Part shown: piece by piece, positions 37,161-53,900 of the stretch
Layout: every line of letters begins with the position of its first letter
How positions within the stretch are numbered: position 1 is the first letter of the stretch
DNA from: Membranipora membranacea
Lineage: Eukaryota > Bryozoa > Gymnolaemata > Cheilostomatida > Membraniporidae
Reading direction: 5' to 3'
Assembly: GCA_914767715.1 (NCBI GenBank)
Contig: OU612065.1
Coordinates: forward strand, 27,342,001 to 27,406,000
DNA: 64,000 bases
Notes under the pieces: model-generated
Database searches by the model: none
What the model was told of the DNA's origin: nothing
Seen by the model: only the letters and a program-made list of their open reading frames with translations
Position numbers and translations under genes: made by a program

Positions 37161-38779
37161 CCACTCTATGGAGGGCTCACCTTTTCATCATTGTTATTTC
37201 TCATCGCTAACATAACCAACTATAGATTTGGCTCTGTACAGTAAACGGAGTATCTCGAAATTTTGTTATCTAAAATTTTCAATGAAAATCATATTCTTCC
37301 ATTTGGATAGGCTTTGTCTGCAAAACAAATTTGAGTTCAGGATGTTAGAAATATTATAGGCTACCCCCTCTTGCTCTAACATCAGTAATTACTAACCAAA
37401 GAGTTCTGGACCAAAATAAATCGTACCTTATATGCAAAATGCTGATACTGCATTTTACTGCAGTTCTTCAGCACAAATAATGTTTTACAGTATTAGTATT
37501 AAGAGTTTGTGATCTGATCATATCACCAATTATGAGTTCGATTATTTTTACTTGTGCCTGACTGTGATAGCTGCCATGTTCTGTGATGTCCATATTTGTT
37601 CAATTTATATTTTTTTGTGATACATAATAATACTTGACTAATCAAAAATAGGATTTTCAAGTATCCCCAAAGCACAACCTATAAATATTATAGCTCTCTT
37701 GATACCCTATTTGCTTGGTTTGGTCATAACTGGTCAGAACTTCATTGTGAGCAATTTCCAACATTTTTAATTTTCTGTACTCTGGTAAAGATACTGATGT
37801 TATATTTGATTTCTTCGGCAGACAATATTATCCTGTTCCAATATTATTTTTTAAAACTACAAATATTACTCCGTCCTGATTCATGTCTCACCAAATGTTT
37901 TAGGCAACTGGTCATAATAAAAACCAAATTGATTAACTCAAATTTGCTGAGTGTTATTGAAAGGCTTTGAAAGTTTTGTCATTAAACCACCTCCATCCCA
38001 AAGTAATTTTGCAATAATGAAAAACCATAATATTATATACTACAGTATTTTCAGGGAGTCAAAAAATTCACCTCAGCCCTGTCAAAACAAAAATGGGGCC
38101 GACGGGATTAGGCTGACCAAAGATTTTAATGCAGGGAAAGTTGTAACAATGAACTACCTCTCCTAGAGGTAGTTCATTGGGGAAGGTTAGATTTGCTGCC
38201 ACTCAGAGCAACAACTATCTTACCGTACCTCATTTGGGATTTGGCAGTAAATTATTAATAACAACTAAATACTATAACCAACATTTGATATGTGGCACTC
38301 GGAAATCCGGATGGGTTTGTCGACCTGATGTCTTCAACCCATCCTCCTCTGTTACAAACCCAACGGAATCTGTCAATTAGTGTCTGGATGCCTTTTATGC
38401 AACCGGATGCCTATTTGGCATCCAGCGATTGCCCGAGTGCCAACCAGATGCCTTTTTGGCAACCGCTGAATGCCACGTGGACATCCGGATGGGTTCTTAG
38501 CGCAGCATATGACACATCAATAAATGTAGTGAACATTTATTTACATCAAATCTTCCATTCTCCCTGAACAAATGTTAGCAGATAGAATTAGAATGGTATT
38601 TTAGGAGTTATCCTTCCAATATATTAGTGAAGTCGTTTCTGGTCTTGTTTTAGTCCGAAATATTTGTCACATCCAAAAGTGCTTATGAACTGTTCCTGTT
38701 AGAAACATATTCATCTCTGAGACTACGTAGTACTCTTTGACTGCTAAGGAAATAAAACCTCTTAGCTGTAAACATCACC
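37161..38779. other. Intergenic stretch before SLC35E3, with small hairpin repeats
   Basis: No coding region is supported. At 38289-38500 there is a cluster of related motifs: ATCCGGATGGGTT occurs at both ends, and GGATGCC/TTTGGCA blocks recur between, including a perfect hairpin at 38405-38423 (GGATGCC, five bases, GGCATCC). The SLC35E3 promoter and 5' UTR should be in the last few hundred bases. Confidence 0.5.
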
Positions 38780-41691
<2,912 letters not shown>

Positions 41692-43000
41692 GTTTCTTGA
41701 TCTGCGGCACAGATTGTGGATGGCGAAAAGTTTGACTCAACAATACATATCTACTTGCTAGCGTAGTTTAGAATGCAGTGGATTAATTTTTCCCCTGTTT
41801 GTTAAACATTCCTAGTAGTACCTTCATGTAGACAGATACCTACTCATCATCCAAAACCCAAGGATGTTATGCTGATATTGCTGTCACACGATAGAAAGAA
41901 AACTGGTGTAATCAAAACAAATTGCAGCAGTTATCTTCCCTTTTCGCTGTTAGCATCTGAGATTTCTGTGTCAAAAAGAATAACCTACGAATTAAATTGA
42001 AAAGTCATCTCTTTTACAATTTTTTAAAATATTCTTCAGGTCTACATCTGATATAAATTCATCCGATATTTATACTGTTTATGTAGTATTTTGGTGCTCG
42101 ATTCTGCTTCCAGGGTGTACAATCCTTCAATAATTAAACTCATTCAGCTCCAAGCAATCAAATGATATTCAAGTCAATATATCCAAGGTATTTTAACAAT
42201 TCTGTCAATCACCAACTTTCATTATTTAGTGAACATAATCCCAGCTCCAGAATTATGGTATATTGATATTTACTCTTGTAGGTAAAACCATTGTGCAATT
42301 ATCTTTATTGTGTTAACATTTTTGTCTACTGAAGTAGGTGCTAGGTCTTTTTCCAAATTTTAAATTACACTTTACAGCAAATAATTCTGAAATAGTCATT
42401 GATTGTTCAACCTCTAAATCTAATTTCTGAATAATAAGACTAATTTTGCAATAAAAACCAATAATCACAGATCTTTATTATGTTCACATTTAACTTTTTT
42501 AATACTGCCTCTGTTATTCCTGCTATACATCAGGTTCACTTCTGTGAGAAAGCAGCAGCTTTCTGCCAACTAGTTGCTAAGTAAGCATTTCAAGTTTTTA
42601 ATTTGTTTTGCTGTCATGAGTGCATGCTGTCATTTGTTTATTCTCAGTACAATACTGGCATCTGTTTGAATTTAGAACATTCACCACTTTACTGTCTGTT
42701 CAGTTCAAGAAACTTCAATCTTATTTAAATTACCTCGGACCATTACCTTTTAATTTTTCAAAATCAGTGAGTTCTCAAATAGATAATTGATCGGATTCTA
42801 AATTTGTACCGAAATAAGAACTGTGACTATCTGAAGTGTGCGTCATCATGAATAATTGAAATCTAGTACTAATGACAGACATTGTTTCATTGGATAAGGA
42901 TAGATACAATCTGTTTCTGTGAATCTTTAATCACTAGCTACCACCCCTGAGGATAGTCGCATGCTTAGCATCAGAAAAGTGTTGTGTCCAAGTCAGCGTA
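41692..43000. other. AT-rich intergenic stretch
   Basis: No gene, repeat or RNA feature recognised between the SLC35E3 stop codon and the first upstream TRAF-locus exon. It should contain the SLC35E3 3' UTR and the promoter of the exon at 43001. Confidence 0.5.
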
Positions 43001-46000
43001 ATGGGTAACGGACAGGGACTGCAGGCAGCACCTGCTGAGAGAGAGGATACTTTCCAGACAGAGAGGAGTAGATCACCGGATAGCCAGATGAGTGGAGATG
43101 ATGATCGCAACAACCGACCTGATGATATAGACTCCGGCTGTGATACAGAGCATTCTGGGTACTCTAGAGGCGAACCGAGAAAATTATCTCCTGCGGATAC
43201 ATTCAAACCAGATACGGCTCCAACAGATGAATTAGCATTAGCTATGTAAGTTTTCACATGAGTTGAGATTGAAAGCAAACTTTTTTCTGTTTTTTAAAAC
43301 GTGCCGATTGTTTGGTGCTGAACGTGATGATTACAATTCTTACCGATTGTGTCCTTGACTAAATTACATAAATTTATTATATTTGTCTTTTAAATTATTG
43401 AATGGCCTTGAATTTAAAATTTCAGCAGAACCTGGGTTGCTATCAGGGGAATCCTATATTCATCTTGTTTATATCCCGTTTATAATCAATGGTCTCATGT
43501 ACCCTGTGACCATATAATTTAACTCCTTGAGGAATTTATCATTCATTCTACCAAATGAGCCGTGTGCAGAGCGATTGTTACCCGACTGATTGTTTTAGTG
43601 TTTTACTCATTTACCGTTTCCTGATTTATTTCGGTCATGCGCTTTTAGGAGACAAATTACTTCTCTTAACGGCCCTGTACAAGTTCAGAAGAAGATGCAA
43701 GTGACTGACAGAACGAAAACTGATGCGGCGAGGCCGGAGACATCAGACTCGGGAGGTGGTTATGGTACGCCTCCGAGCCAACAGAAAGAGATTATACCTA
43801 CACCTCCAAGTATTCCAAAACGAGAGGAGTCCTCCTCGTCTATTGCTAAGGATAATATGACAGAGAAGACCGAAATAGAAGAACCAGATACAAAAGACGG
43901 TAAAAATACTGGTAAGTTCTTGAATATTGTTTTCCCTTCAATACAAGTTTTCAAATCAGCCATTAAACCTACATGGGGCTTTAAAAAAATCTTTAATTCA
44001 AATTACAAAGTTACTGACATATTGATTAAGCTGATGAGTACGCGTTCACTATTTGCTGCCGTTTGAGACTTACTGGACAGTGCCCGAGTCTTTTGTTGTT
44101 GTCATCAGGCTTGCATGACGTATTTCTATAAAATACAAACAAGATAATATTGATAATCATGTGTTTGAATATGGCAGAATAAAAAACTCATACTGAAGAT
44201 TTGTTTCAATTTACCCATAAAGATATTACAGCTGTAAAAAAAAATTACCTCATCTGCATTTGCTATTCTTTCTTCCAAAAAATTTGGCAGAAAAATCCCA
44301 ACTGTAGTTAGCAAGTTGGTTACTTCATGGATTGTCAAATGATTTCATTAAAACTCTGAAATTACCTCTCACAAATTACTTACCTTTTATCCATGAGTGT
44401 CAAGATTATCATCTGACCCTATCATCAAACAAGCTGGGCTGTTGTTTTATTTTCATATCAATACCATTGGTTGGTGCCATAGACTTAATATCTTATATCA
44501 AGTCTATGGTTGGTACCATAGACTTAATATCTTATATCAAGTCTATGGTCGGTGCCATAGACTTAATATCTTATATCAAGTCTATGGTCGGTGCATTAAA
44601 ATTCACTCATAACGTACATAGTATAAATACCTTTACTTATGAAAGTTGGCGCAACAAACTAACTTTGACATTAATGCTGTTAAACAACCCCTGAGTCATT
44701 TACCCCTTTTTTTACATCTCAACTGAATTATATGTAATCTCAGTGCTGTGGAGTTTTCCTATTGAGGATATGTTGTATTTCACATTTTCGTCTTTTTCGG
44801 AATAAAATGAAATTATTATTGATTTCAACATCTCAGTAAACTTAAAATTAGATTTTGTCTTGGAATTAATATCAATGGTAAACAAATTGCTTGTCCGATA
44901 TGAGTTCAATAACAGTTGATTAAAAAGGCTGCTGCAGTTAGATGTTGCTTTGTTGCTCAGAATTTACCTTTGATTCCTGTGGGTGCAATGCTTAGTGGTA
45001 CGGTCGCCACCTTTGAACCAATTGAATATTGATATACTACCAAGGTATGCCCTTGAACACCATATTCCAAGACACAAAATAACTCTATGACTAGCTCAAC
45101 CCTTTGTTGGCAGGAACTTGGCTTGCATTTATCTGTGAAACACTTTCTTTTTAAAAGGGGACTGCCTTTGTAGAGGTTTTTCCATAGACCTACTAATAAT
45201 AATTATATTATTAGTAGGTCTATGGGTTTTTCTCATCTTTTACTGGAGGCAGACAGGCAATCTTGCTAGCAATTTCCCTTCTTAGTCTTTCACGATTTCT
45301 TCAAATACCAAATGTATAAAATTCACATCATACATTTTACCTGTGGTGCAAAGTATCAAGGCATACATCACACCTGGCAAGCCTTGGGTTTCCAATGATG
45401 CAATTGTTACAGTCACAGATTTTGATGGGCACAAGAAAAATCATATTGTAACAGCTTGTACTGCCACCCTCTTGTTTGCGGAGTCCGTATTTTTGGAGTT
45501 GTCGCCTCAAAAAAACGATTAGCATAAGCATACCATCTGAATAGGTATTTTCTAAGCTGAGATTTGCTTTGATTTATCTACACATTCGAGGATAAATAAC
45601 AATCTAAAACAATGTAGTGACATTTTTGATAGTTTAACGTTGATGAGAATGAGATGATCTACGAATTTTGCTTTCTAAATTACTTATTATTCTTGCCTAG
45701 TCTTAATTCAATGTCCCTACAAAAACGAATGTTTAGTATTTTGCGAGTAGAAATGCAATAATATCTACCAGTATAGATGATTTCTGTGGTTGGTTATACT
45801 GTGATATTATTGCTCGATATATGAGGTGCGCGTGACCCTGTACACTGCTGGATTCTCAGGTCACACTGAGCCTCATTTGCTGGACTTTACAGGCTAGTTG
45901 ACAGCTTTATATAATACCTAACCACCTAACAGTTTTCCTTGTATTTCACACAATGTTATACAGGTGAACCCGTGAAGGTTGTATCACCTCAATCTCTGCC

Positions 46001-46111
46001 TTCTGATCTGAGCCCGACTTCATCTAATCTGGCTGCATCCATCTTCCGTTACATCGCTACAGTACATCTCTTTGTCTATAAACTTGACGAGAATGGCAAC
46101 GAGATTAAACA
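43001..46111 (+). CDS. Alternative 5' module of the TRAF locus (three exons, no RING)
   Basis: Exons 43001-43245 (ATG, phase 2 out), 43649-43911 (phase 1 out) and 45964-46111 (phase 2 out) chain in frame with clean splice sites (GCGCTTTTAG|G, GTTATACAG|GT, AAACA|GTAAGT). They encode about 218 residues. The first two exons are acidic, Ser/Asp/Thr-rich and probably disordered (MGNGQGLQAAPAERED, DDIDSGCDTEHSGYSR). The third contains AASIFRYIATVHLFVYKL, which looks folded. The only nearby phase-2 acceptor is TRAF exon 2 at 48832; the RING exon at 47932 cannot accept this phase. The module is therefore either the N-terminus of a RING-less TRAF isoform or a separate gene whose last exon I did not find. 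No family recognised. Confidence 0.5.
44470..44594. repeat. Three tandem copies of a 31-bp palindrome plus 8-bp flank (39-bp period)
   Basis: CATAGACTTAATAT...AAGTCTATG palindromes start at 44478, 44517 and 44556. The 8-mers before, between and after them are GTTGGTGC, GTTGGTAC, GTCGGTGC and GTCGGTGC. This fits a palindromic insert that made an 8-bp duplication and was then tandemly triplicated with it. It lies in the intron between 43911 and 45964. Confidence 0.8.
45175..45232. mobile_element. 42-bp palindromic micro-element with perfect 8-bp target duplication
   Basis: The insert 45183-45224 has 19-bp perfect inverted arms (CATAGACCTACTAATAATA and its complement) around ATTA. It is flanked on both sides by GGTTTTTC (45175-45182 and 45225-45232). 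It shares its CATAGAC...GTCTATG ends with the other palindromes in this window. Confidence 0.8.
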
Positions 46112-47118
46112 GTAAGTCTGTGTTATATTATCATCCATTGTGGTATAAATGAATTCACCAGGCTCTTCTGAAACGGGGAAAGTGCTGTTGATGGCGCACT
46201 GGTGCTCACAATATGTCAAAGCTAGGGCTTTTACTGTAAATCAGACATCAACATATTATCTCAATTTAAACATAGTTAAAATTCCTCTGTATATTTAGCT
46301 TATACGGGGTTTTGACATATGACAAGGAAAAATATTAAGCTACTTTTTTCTTGAATTTTATAAAATACCCAAAGATTGCACAAAATAGGACAAAGAATTT
46401 GCCGCAAGAAGTTTCCAGTTATGTTAAGGTGAGCTGAAAATTCAACAGCATAGATGCAATTTTTTGGGAATCACAATTTTTTTAATCAAGAATTACTGCG
46501 TTCTTGACAAAAAATTATATATGTGGCTATATGACTATATGAGACTACCTAATTTTGTTACTTTAATTTGATATGATAATTATATTCCTTGGAGCTATTT
46601 CACGAGTCTGGTATATCCTCCAATAATGGGTAAAAATCATACCAGGCAAGCTATGCGTGAATCAAAATACTCCTATTCTTAAAATGGATGGAGACCTAAT
46701 TTTAAAAGTATACCAATCTGACATTTTCTTTGATTGATCATGTTGGTGCTCTCAGTTTCCCTAGTGATTTTGGGTTGACAACTCCAAATTGCTTGATCTA
46801 TGGTCTTACCACGGCATGGAATTGAGGTGTACATTGTCATTTTCTCGTGTCCCAGAGCAATTTTGGCTCACTGCCGGAATAAGTCATAATCCATAACATA
46901 AGTGTATAACGGCATCAAAATATAAATTTCTTCTAATGGATGGAAAACTTTGGACAAAAGTTTATTTAATTATTTAATGAAATACATGTACTTCGCCACA
47001 ATGAGAATATTGAATTAATGAGATCTCGCCATGAAATGAAGCCCTGATGATTGATGCTTACGGTCCGGAGAGATTGAAAACAATCAATTTGTCCACTGGC
47101 TTCTAACATACTGTCAGC

Positions 47119-47252
47119 ATGACTTGGGAACGGGTTAGAACTGCTGTTCGGAGTGGATATTATAAGACTAGAAAGGAGAAGTTAATATTAGAAGCATTAG
47201 TATCAAAGAACAGTAGCCGTAACAGCAGTCCTAGGTCTTATACAGATTTGCA
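47119..47252 (+). CDS. Second alternative first exon of the TRAF locus (44 codons + 2 nt)
   Basis: ATG at 47119 encodes MTWERVRTAVRSGYYKTRKE, then LILEALVSKNSSRNSSPRSY, and ends at the strong donor GATTTGCA|GTAAGT in phase 2. It fits the TRAF exon at 48832, replacing the RING exon with a short basic peptide. It falls below the length at which ORF scans report and has no upstream acceptor in the right phase. Confidence 0.45.
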
Positions 47253-47931
47253 GTAAGTTAGCAAAACTTTTAAACTATGATCAATCAGGAAGGGTGGGTG
47301 GGAGGGAGCATAACCCACACTCCCTGGATCAATGGATCAAGGGGTTGTTTATACTGAGTTGTGTTCTCTTTTCATTTGTGAAAATAAGTTTGTGATTATC
47401 AGCATCGAAAAATCTTTTTTTGCATTGTCTCAATTGATTTGGTCACGTTTTGTTGACCAATACAGACACTACCGTTGCCCAAAATGATGTCCAGTTGCTT
47501 ATGGAGCCAATATTTGAGGGGTTTATTATTCAATCACCAGCTTGCAACATCACTGTGAAAGACTCAATGTTTATGTTTGGCCCAGGTTGCCATGAACCCA
47601 ACCATAATGTATGAGTTCTGCAACAGATAATCAATACTCTGGTATTGTCAATGGTATTCTGTGAAACAAAATAAAGTTCTGTATAAAATAATATGAATTG
47701 ATTTTTCTGCTTACCCTTTGTCTTTGACACTTTGTTGGCCGTTACAAAGCATTAGCGAGCTGCTGGTAGATCTGGAAGCAACTGGCTCGTGATAAGATTT
47801 GACCATTCAGGCGCCATTGAACTGCAAGCGGCTAGAAGAAGAAATCACTCACCACCAGCTAACATTCAGGCTTTTCATAATAGCCAAATTTATCGCTTTG
47901 CGGTCAGCTTAACTTGCAGCACTCAAACATC

Positions 47932-50900
47932 ATGCCAGAAAAGACTCATTCTCCAGCTCCTCTGATGAGGAGGGGGTCAAGCTCATCTTTAATGAGCGGT
48001 AAGAGTAATAGTTCTTCTCTGACTGGCAGGGCTGCTGACGTAGATATCGCCTTTATCGAGCCGCTGCAGGAGAAGCATGAGTGTCCTGTGTGTGCCCGAG
48101 TACTGAGATACCCTGTACAGTTCGAGGCCTGCTCTCACAGATGCTGCTCATCCTGTCTACCTGAACTTCTGAGGTATGTTTGATTAAATCAGGTATTCTT
48201 TGTATCAGCCACAAAGGTTGCAGGGCCTTATAAAAACTTGAAACAATATCATTTTTATTATATAAAATTTAAGTTGGGATCTCGATGGATCTTCAGTGTT
48301 AAATTCTACAGGTCTGCTGCTTTTGTAATGTAAAGTCCCATCTCACTTCTTTTGCTCTCAGGTAAGGGTTACAATATTATTGTTGATTGATGTTTGCGTA
48401 GAACTTCACCTCAATGAATAAATACAACAAGGTGTAATATAATCTGTATTCTCTTGGCCTTCAGACCTTAAATACATTTTATTGCATCCACCATCATCCA
48501 TAGATGTACCCCCTGATGTGCAATAGAAAATGCATCAAGCCGACAATACATTGGCATATGTAACAACAGGTTGGCCTAGGCTATAGTTTTTGTTCATTAG
48601 CGCTAAGAGATATAATACTTTTTGTTTTATTTGTATGATATGCCATTAGAAATGAGAAAGTTGAATTTCAAACTGACAATATCGAAATGTGTCATCTTGA
48701 TCCAAAATTCTCATTTTCCACATGTCTACCATCTAACCTGTAGATATTAGGACTTCCATTTGATCGATGAAACCATGATCTTGCTATTTAGTCACTGTTA
48801 ATTATTATTATGTTGACTTTTTATATTATAGAGTTGCTCCAAGATGTCCCAAAGATAACAAGCCAGTCGACAGAGAATCAGTAAGTGTGAAATCGTCACA
48901 AGGGCAGCCCAAATACGCTGCATGCAGAACTGCCCAATAATAATCAATTTCATTACGAAGCGTATACATTACTGTTGCATCATGGGTATGTGTAGGAAGT
49001 AAAATATTTGATAAACCGATGTTTATGACTTGTACTTGTGCGCTGCCTCACAAGCGGCAGCAATGATGTTGTCATCCATACTGCCAGATGCTGATAGATC
49101 GTTGGCGTCTTTGATCCGTTGACCTTCATAAATTGTGCCAGGAAACTTGGGACTTGAATTAAAATCAATTCCTGGTAAACAATGAATGTAATGCAATGAT
49201 GATGTGCCTCTTCATACAGAATAAATGATGGATCAATCCCAGGACAAAGTAATATTGATCTGCCTAAACATATTAGATAATGTTAAGTCAGATTTAGCCA
49301 ACTCATAGCTTGATGGGAGTGATTTCCAAAACATGGCCAAACTCTGACGGACATTCCCTTATGAGGATGATATCTTATTCGCCTGCAGCTGCTATTTGTA
49401 TGATACCATCTTCCTCTTCCCTACTATAAGACTGTAATAATCTTATTTTTACTGCTGACCCAAATAAGGAAATTTATGGCGTCTATATCCACAAACGGCG
49501 GTGCCGCTGACATTGTCCTGAACGGTTTCTTGAGACAAACAATTTTTGCGGTGTCATCTCTTAATTCCAATGCATTCTTTCTTCAGGTTACAGTCGACAA
49601 AGCTTTCCAGAGAGAAATAGAAGGTCTCGGAGTGAAGTGTGCCAACCATGCGGCTGGCTGTAAATGGAAAGGTGTTCTCAAAGAGTTTTACGTAAGTTCA
49701 TGAGATTACTTGACCTGTATAAATAGGAGACTTTCACTGGATAGCCGATGTTGGTAGTAGTTGAAACGCTTTTTCTTTGATCAAAGATGTTGTGGTGGGT
49801 GTTTTAACTTGGCTGAATATGAAGTCCAGAATCTGCATTGTTAGAAAAAATCTCTATGGCAAAACATTTTTCTAATTTCCGATATACAGGAAAACTATGA
49901 GTTTCAAGACTGCCCAAAAGAAAATATCTAGTGCTTGACTTGTGATTGATTAAGCCCTGGAAAGTTCGGAGATTGAAAAAGGGTTTACTGAACCTCGGTC
50001 AAAGTACGCCTGCACCGATATATAGAGTCACCTGTAACATTATTGACGTGGCACAGCCTTCTGTCATCGATTTATTCATAAGAATCCTACCAGGGTACCA
50101 TCCAGGCTCAAATCAAAAACTTTTGTCCGGTAATATGATTATTTGTTCAGACAATCCATTAACTAAAATAAACTGAAATGAAATTTTCTGCAACTATCGG
50201 AAAAGTTGGCATGCATCCAGAGATATATGAACTGTTAGAGATATCACCAGGCCTCCAGAGAGCTGCTCACTGCATGCTATCTGAACTTGGTCATGTGACG
50301 GATATACCTTTTTAGATGTTCTTTAGCCTTCGTTTAAAATAGATCACACCGGAAAATTTTCCAGTTGTTACGAAATCTTAAGCCTCACAGCATTGAATGT
50401 TTCTTTTCCATCTTATTGGCTGTCGTTGCCTGCTATGAGACTTTCATACAAAATCTGCCTCTCGACTGCACTTGAATTGCCTCAGAGGTTTATAAGAAGA
50501 AAAACGGCTGCAGGAAGAGGATATATTAACTTCCTTAGCAACTCATTCAGCTATTTTCAGTAGCTTTTGATGGACTTTTCAATAAACATCGCTGACCATA
50601 CAAATTGAAATCTTTGTCAGGTAGACACGCAGCCGAGATCAGCCCACAATCATGTACTCGGCAGGCGGCGGTGGTTTTTGATCTCAAACTCATTCATTTT
50701 ATTTTCAAGAGCCTAAAATTTTCAAGGCCAGATTTAAGCTATGTCTATGCATGCTGACTAATTACCTTGTGGATGATAAGCCTTTAAAAAAAGGACAAAT
50801 AAAAATTAAGGCACTCAACCATTCTCCACCAAGTTCATAATGAGGCAAAGTTTTACTGATATTCCTACCATTATTCAAAATAATATTTTTATCTTTAATT

Positions 50901-53900
50901 CTAATTCTTGTATTTGTCATTCTTTGAAGTTTGTAATTATTCAGACCGACATAAAAAATATTCCTTAATTCCTGCCTTACTTTTATTCAGCCACATTATG
51001 AGGACTGCAAGTACCTGTCGATTCCGTGCCCTCGAAGATGCGGAGCAGAGTTTGAGAAGAGATTTCTTGACAAGCATTTAAAGGAGGATTGTCCGAAGAG
51101 AGATATGACATGTGAGTTCTGTAAGAACACCATTGCTGTGGACGAGGAGATTACACATCTGAACGTGTGTAAGAGGTTCCCTATCCCGTGTCCAAACGGC
51201 TGTAAGAAGAAAGAGATCCCTCGTGAAGAGGTAAGATCATCACATCTCTTATGTTGCTAGCTAAGAAATCAACATGGCCACTTTTCGGTCTGGCTCAAAC
51301 ATTGGCTGACAGTAGCTCAGGTTCACCAAAAATGACTTTTTTGGAATTAGTTAGTGTGATTGTTTGGGGGTTTTTGATCGGGGCTAAATTGCCAAATTTC
51401 GGTAGATGTGCTAACAATATGAAACTGGATCATCTAAAACTGATCCGTCAAATACTGTATTATATGTCAGGAAACTTGGTACTGATGGCCTTATTTGGTC
51501 AATTTTTTACCAAACCTCTGATAACTTGTCTGCTATGCCAGGTTTTGGTTTGATGGGAATAATTTCCGTTGTCAAGCGCATGTGACACTTTGACATACTC
51601 ATTAAACTTTAATGTAGTCTGTGGCACTGGGAGTTTGTTCTGATAGTGAACTGAACGAATAAAGATGTTGGTCAGTGATTTCTGCTATCGCAACTCCCCT
51701 ATGACACAGCAGCTAGCAACAGCAAACCGCATCGCAACTGCTGAAAAACATCGGTGAAATTTTGTTGAACTTATAGTCAATGTTAGCAATTATTCATATA
51801 TCATTGTTTGTGTGGAACCATATTGGGAGGAAATGAAAAAGATTTGGTTTTTGTTTTGAAAATTTATTTAAGAATAATTTATGAATTGAGAGTACTTGGT
51901 AACTCTTTTCTCCCCGAGCACAGTGGATAGTGCACTTTATTCACACAATAACTGACAAGAAACAAGAACTGTACTTGTAATGTGGCAAGTACAGATGACT
52001 TAAACAGCTTCATGGTGCCATCGTTATATTCTCATAGTATTCTTAAATCCCACTAAAAATGACACTTAACCCTTGTGACGATGTGGAGTTAGAAAATGAG
52101 ACTAGGACAACTGTTGGGATGTCGTAAACATATCCCACATTGTTTCATAATCCTGAGAAGAGTGATCCCATCAGTCTTGGTCCAACATATTGGTAAATTA
52201 GATTCCTCTATGATCTATGTACATTTTCAGCTTGATGACCACATGGAGAGTGCCTGTACGAAGCAGGGGATACCGTGTCCCTTCTCAGAGTGTGGCTGTG
52301 AGTTCCGATGCGCCCGTAAAGAGATGAATAAACATATCCGAGATGAGCCAGTAAAGCATCTCACTCTGGTTGGTCAGACGATCCTCGCTCACAAGAAAAC
52401 CCTGGAGATGCACTCAGAGATCATGGACTCACAAAATGACAAACTTGGTGAGTCTCGTCTTAATCTGAGGGCATAATCATGCATAATCCACATAATTAAT
52501 ATATTCAAGAACTCTGCCGCTGTTAGTCCATCTAGTAAGGTAACCTTTTGTTTCCCCGAGTTGTTATGCATGGTATACAATATGTACTGAAAAGTTTGTA
52601 TTCAGCTTTCTGAAAATAGTGACTAGTTTTCATAGTAAAAAAAACTTTCTCCTGTTTTTTGAATTTGGAGTCCTCTGGAAAGCTGCCAGACTGTTGCACA
52701 CATAACTTTAAACAGATATCCAAACTTGATCAAATATCTGGAAGAGTTAAATATGAGATAAATTTTGTGACTTGATTGACTTAAATATATACAATTTTCA
52801 ATATGTTGTGGGCGGATAAACAATTCGTAGAATACGCTGGTATGGTTGGCGAGGAACAGGTCATTAGTAAACAAACATCAAACCATATCCAAATAGAAAA
52901 ATCTATTAAACCTTATCATCATGCTTCGAGTTGAATCAATCCTAAAGTGGGGTGACTATCACTGTGTTCCCATATTTCCAATGATTGGTCCACTCCCATT
53001 TCGAATGATGAATGCTAACGATTTCCCTGATGAAAATAACATGAGAAGACTTCTGCCCCGGCCATGAACCCCGGCCTCCCACTTCAATGTCCATTGAAGT
53101 CATTGTGGGCAGGTGCGCTATCCATTTATCCATTCATCTACAACCGCCTTATACGATGATTGTGAATCAAAACAGTATATGGTTTCGCATCAAGAAATTC
53201 CTATCGATATATGCGACAGTTGACTTAAATGCTATTCCCATATATCGATTGGGCTTAAAATTGATGTCAAGGCGACATATGGAAACATAGTGATTGAGAC
53301 CTGCCTTCAGGGCTTGCAGACACCTTCAGTGTAAATTTTCAAAATTCAAACTTTCTTTTTTTTCCTTCATACTGATAACGGAGGGCCACTTTGTTCACAT
53401 GATTTGAAGCCTACACGTTTAGAGCAGTAACAGTCCAGGCTCAAGTGGATGGATGTTATGAATAGAACATGAACACTTTGCCGAACATAGTTATAGATTG
53501 AGCTCTGAGAAAACCCAACAGTATTCTCCGAACAATAATTGTTGCGTGTGTTTGGTTATGCGTCAATTGATTTTGCAATCTTTGTTTGCTCATTTTTTGC
53601 AGTACCTAGTCATGTCATATATTTGAAAAGTAGTGTCTACCATTGATTGGGCAAAATTCACTTATGTCTAAAGAACAGAAAACAGGAGATTAGAAGCTGT
53701 TTTTGTTAAAACCAATATCAAATTTCTCAAAATGGCCTTATCATGAATATGTCGTCATTCATCATGGTTTAGTGATATATGAGTCCAGTGAGGTTTTCTA
53801 GGCCACTCTCAGCCAGAGTAAATGATTGTGTTCTCGTTCACTCTGATGATAAAGTAGAGCTGCACACCCGCGCTAATATATTAGATCTAGCTAAGAATTT

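Noticed and set aside
50178-50315. ORF of 45 codons containing HPEIYELLEISPGLQRAAHC in a TRAF intron
   Set aside because: Protein-like in composition, but no acceptor or donor in a fitting phase and no recognised family; left out of the gene list.
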